Assembly: GCF_030345075.1 (NCBI RefSeq)
Contig: NZ_CP128361.1
Location: 5,146,001-5,210,000, forward strand
DNA length: 64,000 nucleotides
From: Solwaraspora sp. WMMA2065
Lineage (GTDB): Bacteria; Actinomycetota; Actinomycetes; Mycobacteriales; Micromonosporaceae
Direction: 5' to 3'
The notes under the pieces are model-generated. The model was not told the origin of the DNA. It was given only the letters and a program-made list of their open reading frames with translations, and ran no database searches. This document shows positions 30,776 through 37,789 of this stretch, one piece after another; position 1 is the stretch's first letter; each line of letters begins with the position of its first letter. The translations under genes were made by a program, and so were the position numbers.

Positions 30776-31098
30776 GGGTCTAGTTCCTCCTGCAGGGTAT
30801 GGACCTGGACGCCGGTGTCTTCCAGCGCGTCGAGAAGGTGGCGCTGGACCACCGGGTGCGTGGAGAGGTGCGCAAGGCTGGGCGTGATCACGCGCCGGGC
30901 GTCGGAGCGGCCGATCTCTTCGATCAGTGCGGTGAGGGCGGGGCGGTTCAGCGCGGTGTCGTACTCATGGAAGAGCCCCGCTAAGCAGTAGCCCTCCTGC
31001 TCGGCCCAGAACTTGAGGGCGAGTTCCATCTGCCGGATGTCGCCGTCGAGGGCGTCGAGGTCCACCCGCAGGTAGCCGTACATCAGCGGCTTCACCAT
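30772..31098 (-). CDS. Resolvase-like protein A, catalytic serine absent
   Basis: A 108-aa protein, ATG 31098 behind AAGGGGG. M-Y-G-Y-L-R-V-D takes the place of the resolvase Y-x-R-V-S, so Asp replaces the nucleophile. F-H-E-Y-D-T-A-L-N-R-P-A-L and R-V-I-T-P-S-L-A-H-L follow the fold, with A-H-L in place of D-R-L. It is the first gene of the leftward module. Two inactive-looking resolvase domains in tandem suggest a role in protein-protein contact. Confidence 0.6.
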   Translation of the reverse strand: MVKPLMYGYLRVDLDALDGDIRQMELALKFWAEQEGYCLAGLFHEYDTALNRPALTALIEEIGRSDARRVITPSLAHLSTHPVVQRHLLDALEDTGVQVHTLQEELDP

Positions 31099-31206
31099 GG
31101 AATGCCCCCTTCGATTCGAGCGGGACCGACGACATGTGCCTGCTCGGGCGACCCCTCGCCGGCTGCTGGGCGGTGCGGCACGCCCAGGTACCGAAGACGA
31201 GTAGAG
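31099..31206. other. Upstream region of the module, cut by the IS66-type element
   Basis: This short stretch, together with 32839-32988, was one continuous intergenic region before insertion of the IS66-type element. It should hold the leftward promoter for 31098. I see no clear -35/-10 pair. Confidence 0.4.
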
Positions 31207-32830
31207 GTAAACATTCACGTCTTGCTGGCGGGTTTGCTGTTGGGTAGCGTGACTCGCCGGGCCGAGCTGGGGGTGGTTGCCGTCTCGGACCGATCGTGAT
31301 CTTGTGCCCGGGTGGTTGATCCGGAGGCGCTGTCGCGGGACGAGCTGATCGCGGTGGTCCGTGATCAGGCCGCTCAGTTGGCGGATCAGACGGCCGAGGT
31401 GGAACGGCTACGTGCGGAGTTGGAGCAGATCAAGCGGTTGATCTCGCGGAACAGCCGAAACTCCTCGATGCCGCCCTCGACCGATGATCTGCCTGGCCGG
31501 TCGGGTAGGAGCAAGCCCGCCGGCGGTGGGCGCTCGGGCGGGAAGAAGCCGGGGCGAGGTAGACAGCCCGGTGCGCCGGGATCGTATCTGCCCTGGTTGG
31601 ACGAGGCCGACGTCCGGGTGGTTGACCAGCGTCCGTGCGGGCCGTGCGAGTGCGGGACGGACCTGGCGGGGGCTGTCGACGAGGGGGTGGTGTCGGCCAG
31701 TCAGGTCACCGACGTGCCGCTGGTCACCGCGTCGACGGTGGAGTACCGGCAGTACCGGGTCCGGTGCGGCTGCGGCCGGAAGCACGTCGCCGCCCCGCCG
31801 AAGCAGGCGGGGGTGGGTAACACCCGGGTGTACGGGGCGAACCTGCGCGCTCTCGCCGTGTACCTGCTGATCGTGCAGCACGTGCCGGTCGAGCGGTGCG
31901 TGCGGCTGATCGCCGATCTGGCCGGCACCCGCGTGTCGGCCGGGTTCGTCCACAAGGTCCTCGCCGCCGTCGCGGCGGCGGTGACCGACATCGTCACGAT
32001 GATCAAGGCGTTGATCACCCTGGCCGAGGTGGTCCATTTCGACGAGACCACGATCCGGGCGGGTGCCGCGGGCCGCAACGGGTACGTATGGTCCGCGTCG
32101 ACCGGCCGGTACACCCTGTACGCGCTGGCTGAGCGTCGCAGCGGCGAACAGTTCCGCACCATCGGGATCGGGCCGGCGTTCACCGGGGTCGCCGTGCACG
32201 ACCGGTACACCGTCTACGACCAGGCCGGCAACTTCGCCGACGGGGTGCGGCACCAACTGTGCTGCGCACATCTGCTCCGCGATCTCGAAGACGCGGCCGA
32301 GACCTACCCCGACCACGTCTGGCCGGTCCAGTGCCAGCGGGCGCTACGCGGCCTGATCCACGCCGCGAACCTCGCCCGCGCCGCCGGACAGGCCGAGATC
32401 GACCCCGCCGTGCGTGACCCGCTGGTCCGCGAGTTCCGCGACGGCGTGATCGTCGGCCGTAAGGACGTCCCCCGCGTCGGCGGCCCCCGCGACAGGCAGC
32501 CGCCCGGCCGCAACCTACTCGAGGATCTCCACCACCGCCACGACGACGTCCTGCGGTTCTGCTACGACACCACCATTCCGCCGACGAACAACCTCGCCGA
32601 GCGTGACCTACGGCCGAACAAGACCCAGCAGAAGATCTCCGGCCGGCTCACCAGCGAGAAAGCCACCCGCGACCGGCTGACCATCCGCAGCTACCTATCC
32701 ACTGCGGTCAAACACGGCGTCAACGCCATGACCGCACTCCGCGACGCCGTCACAGGGAACCCCTGGATGCCGCAGACCGCCCACATCCTCCAGGGCTGAC
32801 CCCGCGCCCTCACAAGAGGTGAATGTTTAC
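31207..32830. mobile_element. IS66-family insertion sequence (complete, with 8-bp target duplication)
   Basis: A 1624-bp element whose ends are GTAAACATTCAC (31207-31218) and its complement (32819-32830); the inverted repeat reaches 17 of 18 bases. The duplicated target GAGTAGAG lies at 31199-31206 and 32831-32838, a perfect 8-bp duplication as expected for IS66. Only a tnpC-type transposase is present, as in the simple IS66 subgroup. The exact ends and duplication suggest recent insertion. Confidence 0.95.
31312..32799 (+). CDS. IS66-family transposase (TnpC type)
   Basis: A 495-aa protein. It has an N-terminal coiled coil (Q-A-A-Q-L-A-D-Q-T-A-E-V-E-R-L-R), N-S-R-N-S-S-M-P-P-S, and a zinc-ribbon with C-G-P-C-E-C-G and C-G-C-G. 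In the DDE core, H-F-D-E-T holds the first Asp, V-H-D-R-Y-T-V-Y-D the second and N-N-L-A-E-R-D-L-R the catalytic Glu region. The frame is intact, so it is probably functional. Confidence 0.95.
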   Translation: MVDPEALSRDELIAVVRDQAAQLADQTAEVERLRAELEQIKRLISRNSRNSSMPPSTDDLPGRSGRSKPAGGGRSGGKKPGRGRQPGAPGSYLPWLDEADVRVVDQRPCGPCECGTDLAGAVDEGVVSASQVTDVPLVTASTVEYRQYRVRCGCGRKHVAAPPKQAGVGNTRVYGANLRALAVYLLIVQHVPVERCVRLIADLAGTRVSAGFVHKVLAAVAAAVTDIVTMIKALITLAEVVHFDETTIRAGAAGRNGYVWSASTGRYTLYALAERRSGEQFRTIGIGPAFTGVAVHDRYTVYDQAGNFADGVRHQLCCAHLLRDLEDAAETYPDHVWPVQCQRALRGLIHAANLARAAGQAEIDPAVRDPLVREFRDGVIVGRKDVPRVGGPRDRQPPGRNLLEDLHHRHDDVLRFCYDTTIPPTNNLAERDLRPNKTQQKISGRLTSEKATRDRLTIRSYLSTAVKHGVNAMTALRDAVTGNPWMPQTAHILQG

Positions 32831-32952
32831 GAGTAGAGCACTGCGTGTATCGATCTACAAGACTTCATTTAGGGCACCCAGAAGTACGTCATAGAGAGCG
32901 AAGCATGCATTGCAAAACAGGCGTACGGGTGCTTTCATCTTGAGTGACAGGG

Positions 32953-32971
32953 TCGCCTCACCGTGAGGCGA
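32953..32971. promoter_or_regulatory. Operator-like inverted repeat before the XRE gene
   Basis: TCGCCTCAC and GTGAGGCGA form a perfect 9-bp inverted repeat around one central base, immediately upstream of the GGAGGA ribosome site at 32977. It is well placed for autoregulation by the XRE protein. Binding is inferred. Confidence 0.45.
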
Positions 32972-32988
32972 GGAGCGGAGGATGAGAC

Positions 32989-33873
32989 GTGGCGGAAGGA
33001 GCGACAGGGTCAACGGTGCCGAGACGGCAACTGGGTCGCTGCCTGCGTGATCTCCGGATGCAGGCCCGGTTCACGGTCAGAGCCGCCGCCTCCGCTCTGG
33101 AGTGGAGCGAAGCGAAGATCTGGCGGATCGAGACCGGGCAGACGTCCATGCGGTCACTCGACGTCGAGCAGATGTGCCGCGTCTACGGCGCGTTGGCCGA
33201 GACGACGACATCGCTCATGGCTCTCGCCAAGGAGACCAAGAGCAAGGGCTGGTGGCTGTCTTACGCAGACATAATCAACGAGGGCTTCGACGTTTACATC
33301 GGCCTGGAGGAGTCCTGCAGTCAGTTGCGGTGGTACGAAGCTGAGCTCGTGCCAGGACTACTGCAAACTGCGGACTACGCCCGCACGCTGATCGAGGCCG
33401 ACAACCCCGGCACGGAGCCGCGCGAGATCGGCCGACGGGTTCAACTCCGAATCGCTCGGCAAACGCTGCTCACCAGACCGGTCGCGGCACCGGAGCTGAG
33501 GGTGGTGCTCAACGAGTCGATCCTCCGGCGGCCGGTGGGCGGGCGGGAGGTCATGAGCGCCCAGCTGGAACGGCTGATCGCCGTGAGCGAGATGCCGAAC
33601 GTGGCACTCAGGGTGCTGCCGTTCGCGGTCGGGATGCACGCCGGCATCATGTCGGGTCCGTTCGTCGTGCTGGAGTTTCCCACCAACGGCAACGGCCAGG
33701 CGACGGAACCGCCCACGGTCTACGTCGACGGGTTCACCGGTGCTCTGTTCCTGGACAAGCCGCATGAGATCGACCGGTACGAGGGAGCATTCAGCAACAT
33801 CTGGGACGCCTCGCTGGATGAGCGGGCGTCGAGGCAGGCAATCAGGGACGCGATGAAGGAGATGGGCAAGTGA
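32989..33873 (+). CDS. XRE-family regulator with DUF5753
   Basis: A 294-aa protein, GTG start behind GGAGGA. The N-terminal HTH (L-G-R-C-L-R-D-L-R, A-A-S-A-L-E-W-S-E-A-K-I-W-R-I-E-T-G-Q) is followed by DUF5753 (L-R-W-Y-E-A-E-L-V-P-G-L-L-Q-T-A-D-Y-A, L-N-E-S-I-L-R-R-P-V-G). This pair with DUF397 proteins is a hallmark of streptomycete-like developmental and antibiotic regulators. It overlaps its DUF397 partner by four bases. Confidence 0.9.
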   Translation: MAEGATGSTVPRRQLGRCLRDLRMQARFTVRAAASALEWSEAKIWRIETGQTSMRSLDVEQMCRVYGALAETTTSLMALAKETKSKGWWLSYADIINEGFDVYIGLEESCSQLRWYEAELVPGLLQTADYARTLIEADNPGTEPREIGRRVQLRIARQTLLTRPVAAPELRVVLNESILRRPVGGREVMSAQLERLIAVSEMPNVALRVLPFAVGMHAGIMSGPFVVLEFPTNGNGQATEPPTVYVDGFTGALFLDKPHEIDRYEGAFSNIWDASLDERASRQAIRDAMKEMGK

Positions 33874-34067
33874 TCACTGGCGACGTTTCAGCGGCTCGTT
33901 GGTTCACGTCGAGCCGGAGCAACGGACAGAACAACTGCGTCGAAGTGGCCGACAACCTTCCGGGACGGGTCCTGGTCCGGGACACCAAGAACCGCGACGG
34001 CGGCACCCTGGCCTTCGGCCCGTCCGCGTGGCGCTCGTTCATCGAGGTGGCGAAGCGCCACCACTGA
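33870..34067 (+). CDS. DUF397 protein 1
   Basis: A 65-aa protein with the family pattern W-F-T-S-S-R-S-N-G-Q-N-N-C-V-E-V-A, V-R-D-T-K-N-R-D-G and F-G-P-S-A-W-R-S-F. Its GTG overlaps the stop of the XRE gene, so the two are translated together. DUF397 proteins act with XRE-DUF5753 regulators, possibly as a toxin-like/antitoxin-like or signal pair. Confidence 0.9.
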   Translation: MITGDVSAARWFTSSRSNGQNNCVEVADNLPGRVLVRDTKNRDGGTLAFGPSAWRSFIEVAKRHH

Positions 34068-34100
34068 CGGCCTGACGGCGATCTCGGCGAGACAGCCGGA

Positions 34101-34134
34101 GAGCGCCGACCCTGCCTCGGTAGGGTCGGCGCTC
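34101..34134 (+). terminator. Hairpin terminator after DUF397 gene 1
   Basis: GAGCGCCGACCCT (34101-34113) pairs perfectly with 34122-34134 around an 8-base loop. There is no T-run. The rest of 34135-34570 has no gene, only the repeats listed separately. Confidence 0.75.
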
Positions 34135-34235
34135 CTGCATCGCGCGCCGGACGCGGTGAGTCAGGGCGCCTGATCGCCGGCCGGGTTGGTCGGTTCGCTC
34201 TGCGCTGCGAAGGCTCCGTCATGCCGTCCGTGAGC

Positions 34236-34341
34236 GCGGACCCTTCGCGGAGCTGTTTACGCAGCTCAAGTACTGTTCGAGAGTGGACGTCGGTGGCGTT
34301 TGGGCTGTCGTCGTGCTCTCTCCAGGCGGACCCTTCGCGGA
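34236..34341. repeat. Pair of 16-bp direct repeats, 90 bp apart
   Basis: GCGGACCCTTCGCGGA occurs at 34236-34251 and 34326-34341 in the non-coding stretch between the two DUF397 genes. Function unknown. Confidence 0.6.
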
Positions 34342-34385
34342 CCGCTCGCTCCGCCGCAGGTCAGGAGGGGTAAAATCGGTACCCT

Positions 34386-34495
34386 GTCGCAGCTCTCTCG
34401 GGAGCTGCCCTTCATTGAGGCCCGGTCAGCTTGCGGATGTCGACCTGGCGGCGGCGGCCGGGTCGCAGCTCTCTCGGGAGCTGCCCTTCATTGAG
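34386..34495. CRISPR. CRISPR-like repeat pair (relic or mini-array), no cas genes
   Basis: Two identical 34-base repeats (34386-34419 and 34462-34495) flank a 42-base spacer. Each repeat has an internal palindrome, GCAGCTC..GAGCTGC, and ends CCCTTCATTGAG, a layout like actinobacterial CRISPR repeats. Only two repeats exist and no cas gene is in the window. It is therefore at best an orphan or remnant array, and could also be a simple duplicated hairpin. Confidence 0.4.
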
Positions 34496-34570
34496 ACGGT
34501 GTGCATCGAGACTCCGTCTCTCTGGCACCTCACTGCCCAGGAGTGGACGTCGATCGGTGGAGATGATCCA

Positions 34571-34753
34571 GTGAGCAGCGCACCCAGTTGGCGTACCAGC
34601 ACCTACTCCGAAGCCGGCTCGTGCGTCGAGGTGGCCGACAACCTGCCCGGTCGGGTCCTGGTTCGGGACACCAAGGACCGTAGCGGCCCGATGCTGATCT
34701 TCGGCCCGTCCGCCTGGCGCTCCTTCGTCGAGCTCGCCAAGCAGCACCACTGA
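34571..34753 (+). CDS. DUF397 protein 2
   Basis: A 60-aa paralogue of the protein at 33870: W-R-T-S-T-Y-S-E-A-G-S-C-V-E-V-A, V-R-D-T-K-D-R and F-G-P-S-A-W-R-S-F-V. GTG 34571 is chosen from the family's usual length and a GGAG site upstream. It stands alone, without its own XRE gene, 500 bases behind the first pair. Confidence 0.85.
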   Translation: MSSAPSWRTSTYSEAGSCVEVADNLPGRVLVRDTKDRSGPMLIFGPSAWRSFVELAKQHH

Positions 34754-34823
34754 TCCAACATCCCAGCAGCGGGCCGAGCTCCAGAGGCTCGGCTCCCCAA
34801 GTTGGCCGGTGCCTCCGCTGGTG

Positions 34824-35396
34824 TCAGTCCAGTTGGGTCACGACGCGGCCGTCGGCGTCGCGGCCGACGACGGCGGTGATGTCGGAGAGGTTCATCCCGT
34901 CGCGCTCATGCTCGCTACGGGGAAGCCAGGCCGCGTACGCGCCGATCTGGCGACTTCGGGTGGCGGGGAGCCGGTGTACGGCGGCCGTGGCGGTCTGGCC
35001 GAACATGGTCACGGACACGCTGGTCACGGCACCGCGTACGGACCCGACCAGGATGATCTTCCGCTGCTGCGGGTCAAGCGGGGCGACGTACGGCATCGGC
35101 TTGGTGGGCAGCAGCGGCGGACCGACCGTGTCCAAAGCCTCCGGCGCCGGATCGCAGAAGACGAACTCGTTCTCCTTGCCCTCCCTGCGCTTCTCGTCGA
35201 CGCGGGCAACGCGCACGCAGAACGAGTCTTCAGCGAGCCAGGCGGCGGTCTGCCAACCCGGTACGCGGGCATCCAACACCACGGGCTGTCCGACGGTTGG
35301 GGTCGGCGGGGGCGCCTCGGGGGCGAGAGCAGTGACAGCGCAGCCTTGCACGGCGAGTAGCCCGCCTACGACGGCCATGGTGATGGAGGGACGCAT
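34824..35396 (-). CDS. Secreted lipoprotein, unknown function
   Basis: A 190-aa protein with a short lipoprotein signal peptide: hydrophobic M-A-V-V-G-G-L-L-A-V-Q-G-C, where Cys19 would be lipidated. A Pro/Thr linker precedes a mixed domain with F-C-V-R-V-A-R-V-D-E-K, K-I-I-L-V-G-S-V and a closing V-V-G-R-D-A-D-G-R-V strand. No family recognised. It is tail-to-tail with DUF397 protein 2. Confidence 0.65.
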   Translation of the reverse strand: MRPSITMAVVGGLLAVQGCAVTALAPEAPPPTPTVGQPVVLDARVPGWQTAAWLAEDSFCVRVARVDEKRREGKENEFVFCDPAPEALDTVGPPLLPTKPMPYVAPLDPQQRKIILVGSVRGAVTSVSVTMFGQTATAAVHRLPATRSRQIGAYAAWLPRSEHERDGMNLSDITAVVGRDADGRVVTQLD

Positions 35397-35477
35397 GCCG
35401 ACAGTGTCGCCTGCATGCCACGGCGATGGGCGTCGCCGGGGTGGGTTCCCGGCCAGCCTGTTGTAGCCGGGAGCCGT

Positions 35478-35534
35478 CGAGGTGAGGCTTACGCACGTTA
35501 AAACGCGAACTTAAGGTATCTCAGCCTCACCTCG
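35478..35534. repeat. 12-bp inverted repeat containing an IS30-type tip
   Basis: CGAGGTGAGGCT (35478-35489) and its complement (35523-35534) enclose an A/T-richer core. Bases 35513-35530 match 18 bases of the IS30-type terminal repeat of the element at 28409. This looks like a leftover tip after insertion and deletion. Confidence 0.5.
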
Positions 35535-35846
35535 GCGCGGTGCTGAGTTGCCGGCGACCCCGCCCGAGCTGTGGCCAGGGTCAATCAGGTCGTGAATCTC
35601 CCCGCCGCCGTCGCGTAGCTCTTCGACCGCTTCGGCCAACCGCCGAGCATTGGCGAGGCTGGCCATCAGATATACCGTCTCTTCCAGCGACCCGTGCCCA
35701 TGCCCCGAGTCGGCCACAGCGGCCTCGCGGCCAGGCAGGCCCGCCGTGGCAGGCAGTTCCTGCTTACCGGACTCGACGGCCTGCTCGCCACCGGATCGCT
35801 CGATGTGGGCCGCGCGAATGTCGCGCCAGCGTCCGCAACTAGTCAT
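35511..35846 (-). pseudogene. Phd/YefM-type antitoxin fragment
   Basis: The 111-codon frame contains S-L-E-E-T-V-Y-L-M-A-S-L-A-N-A-R-R-L-A-E-A-V, the conserved C-terminal helix of Phd/YefM antitoxins. The normal N-terminal DNA-binding part is missing and replaced by unrelated sequence. The 3' end runs into the IS30 tip at 35513. No cognate toxin is present. It is a truncated remnant. Confidence 0.5.
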
Positions 35847-36171
35847 TGCTGCCCTTGGTTGGCTTCAGATCTCCGCCGCCTCGGCGGCCATCCTTACTAT
35901 GTCTCGGTAGTCCTCTTCGGTGTCAGTGTGAGGGCTGCTGAGAATGCGACCAACCTTTTGCCTACCGACACGCTGCCTCCAGTTGGGCGGGGTGATGCAG
36001 AAAATGTGTCGTGAGTTGACTCTAAGTCATCTTGGGGCGTGTTGTTGAGTTCATAGTGAATCAACATTCATGCTCACGATCGTCCTGATCGTTTTCGAGA
36101 GAAGAGACCGGCCGCCGACCAGCAGAGCCCGGTGGTTGAGCCGAGCTGCGCCAGCCTTCCACTACTCAGGA
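35847..36171. other. Gene-free stretch
   Basis: I see no supported gene, tRNA or clear repeat here. The part around 36010-36080 is richer in A/T than its surroundings and could be the end of the mobile, broken region. Confidence 0.5.
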
Positions 36172-36795
36172 TCAGCGTCGTTTGACCTGCAGAGGGGCGG
36201 TGTAGGTGTCGCGGAGGGCGGTGAGGCGGTCGCGGCGGAACCGGCCCGGTTCGCGTCGTCGCATCCGTCGTCCCGTGTCGCTGGTGATGGTGTCGGCCGG
36301 CACCTCGTCGGCGTCGGCCGGGATGAACTTCATCGCCTCGTCGAGCGCGGCGACGGCCCGGGACAGGGCAGCCGCGGCCCGCCGCCGCTGTGCTGGATCG
36401 AGCGTGACCGGGTCGGCAGCAGCAGGCCCGGCAGCAGCAGGCCCGGGAGCGGCAGGCCCGGCGGTGGCGAAGTCGGCGGGGACCAGGGCGGCGTACCGGT
36501 CGGCGACGGCAATCCACTCGCCGGGGTCGATGAGCTGCGACGGCTCCGGGCCACCGTACGAAAAAGCAGCGCCTGCCGGCGGGTGCACCGGCTCGGCGGG
36601 CAGCCGGAACAGGAACTCCCGTGCGGTGCCGCAGCCGGCACAGCTGCCCTGGTAGCGGGTGGCCAGGTCACCGTCGGTGAGCGCGACCACCTCGACCTGC
36701 GGCTCGAACCGTGCTTCACCGCAGCCGCACGGATGCAGCTCGACGTAGAGGCGTGCTTCGGCGCTGCTGCGCGCCGCTGGCAGGGCGACGCTCAC
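36172..36795 (-). CDS. Hypothetical protein with Cys-pair motifs
   Basis: A 207-aa protein. Its GTG overlaps the stop of the amidotransferase gene (36792-36795), so it is translationally coupled. The N-terminus has H-P-C-G-C-G-E-A-R-F and C-A-G-C-G-T-A-R-E-F, two Cys clusters likely to bind one zinc. An Ala/Pro/Gly-rich hinge (A-A-G-P-A-A repeated) leads to a helical basic C-terminus. No function recognised. Confidence 0.6.
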   Translation of the reverse strand: MSVALPAARSSAEARLYVELHPCGCGEARFEPQVEVVALTDGDLATRYQGSCAGCGTAREFLFRLPAEPVHPPAGAAFSYGGPEPSQLIDPGEWIAVADRYAALVPADFATAGPAAPGPAAAGPAAADPVTLDPAQRRRAAAALSRAVAALDEAMKFIPADADEVPADTITSDTGRRMRRREPGRFRRDRLTALRDTYTAPLQVKRR

Positions 36796-37715
36796 AACAC
36801 GCCGCCGACCGCCGCCGGCACCCCGCCATGAGCACCAACACCAGCACCGGCGGCGACACCGACGCCAGCACCAGCGGACGGCGTGCCGGTCGGAGCGGTG
36901 TCGGGCCGGACACCCGGGCGGACGTGGTACCGCAGCCAGTTGGCCATCAGCCGCCGAGAGGTCGCGACGATCTGCGCCTCACGGGCGTACAGGGTGGCGG
37001 TGAAGGCGTCGAGGTCGGCGTCGTCCGGGCCGATCCAGCCTTCGCGGACCAGCGCGCCGCGTCGGCTGCGGGCCAGCGCCGAAATGATGCTCGCGGTGAT
37101 CTCGGGGTGGGCCTGGATCGTCCGTACGGTCGGGCCGATGGCCAGCGCCTCGTTGCGGTAGACCCGGCTGTACGCCAATTCGACGACCGCCCCCTCGACG
37201 GCCCGTGCCGGCAGTTCCTCGACCACATCGACGTGCGAGGTGAACAGGTCGAACTCGTCGGGCAGGCCGGTGAACAGCGGGTCGACCCGGCCGGCCGGGG
37301 TCAGCCGTACCGTGTCGACGCCGAACCGGCGGCCGTGCCCGCCGATCGCCGCCCGGCCGCCGATCGACTCCGCGCGGGCCTGGTGTGACCAGCAGATGTG
37401 CAGCTCCGGTACGCCGGCGGCAGCGGCGGCGCGGAAGAACTCCTTGGTCCGGGTGATCCACGGCAGGTGTTCGTACGCGGAGTGCCCGGAGCCGCCGCCG
37501 ATGACCGCGTCGGCTTCGATGGTGTCGGGCAGCGGCTGCCCGTCGGCGACGTCGACGGTGACGATCTGCGTCGGGTCCAGCCCGGTCGCCTCGGCGATCC
37601 ACTGCGGATAGCTGGGGAGGCCGAGGGCGGTCAGTGCGGCGCGTTCCTGGGTATTGACGAAGAGCAGTCGGATCCGGTCCCGGATTTGGTGGGGCGCGCG
37701 CGTGTGGTGGGGCAC
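36792..37715 (-). CDS. Class I glutamine amidotransferase-like protein
   Basis: A 307-aa protein. Cys108 in H-I-C-W-S-H-Q is the nucleophile (family G-x-C-x-G-H-Q), and His203 with Glu205 in Q-A-H-P-E complete the triad. G-G-G-S-G-H-S precedes it where GMP-synthase-like amidotransferases bind the oxyanion. The C-terminal ~45 residues are Gly/Ala-rich filler. No synthase partner is adjacent, so it is a stand-alone GAT1 protein, perhaps acting on a small peptide or amino-acid amide. Confidence 0.8.
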   Translation of the reverse strand: MPHHTRAPHQIRDRIRLLFVNTQERAALTALGLPSYPQWIAEATGLDPTQIVTVDVADGQPLPDTIEADAVIGGGSGHSAYEHLPWITRTKEFFRAAAAAGVPELHICWSHQARAESIGGRAAIGGHGRRFGVDTVRLTPAGRVDPLFTGLPDEFDLFTSHVDVVEELPARAVEGAVVELAYSRVYRNEALAIGPTVRTIQAHPEITASIISALARSRRGALVREGWIGPDDADLDAFTATLYAREAQIVATSRRLMANWLRYHVRPGVRPDTAPTGTPSAGAGVGVAAGAGVGAHGGVPAAVGGVL

Positions 37716-37789
37716 CTGCCGGAGACTACCGCCCAGGTGGAGATCATCGGCCGATCGGTCGAGGGAAAGCGCTTACTCGACCCTGTCGG

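Noticed and set aside
34236-34495. A functional CRISPR-Cas locus
   Set aside because: Only two repeats and no cas gene in 64 kb; kept only as a CRISPR-like relic.
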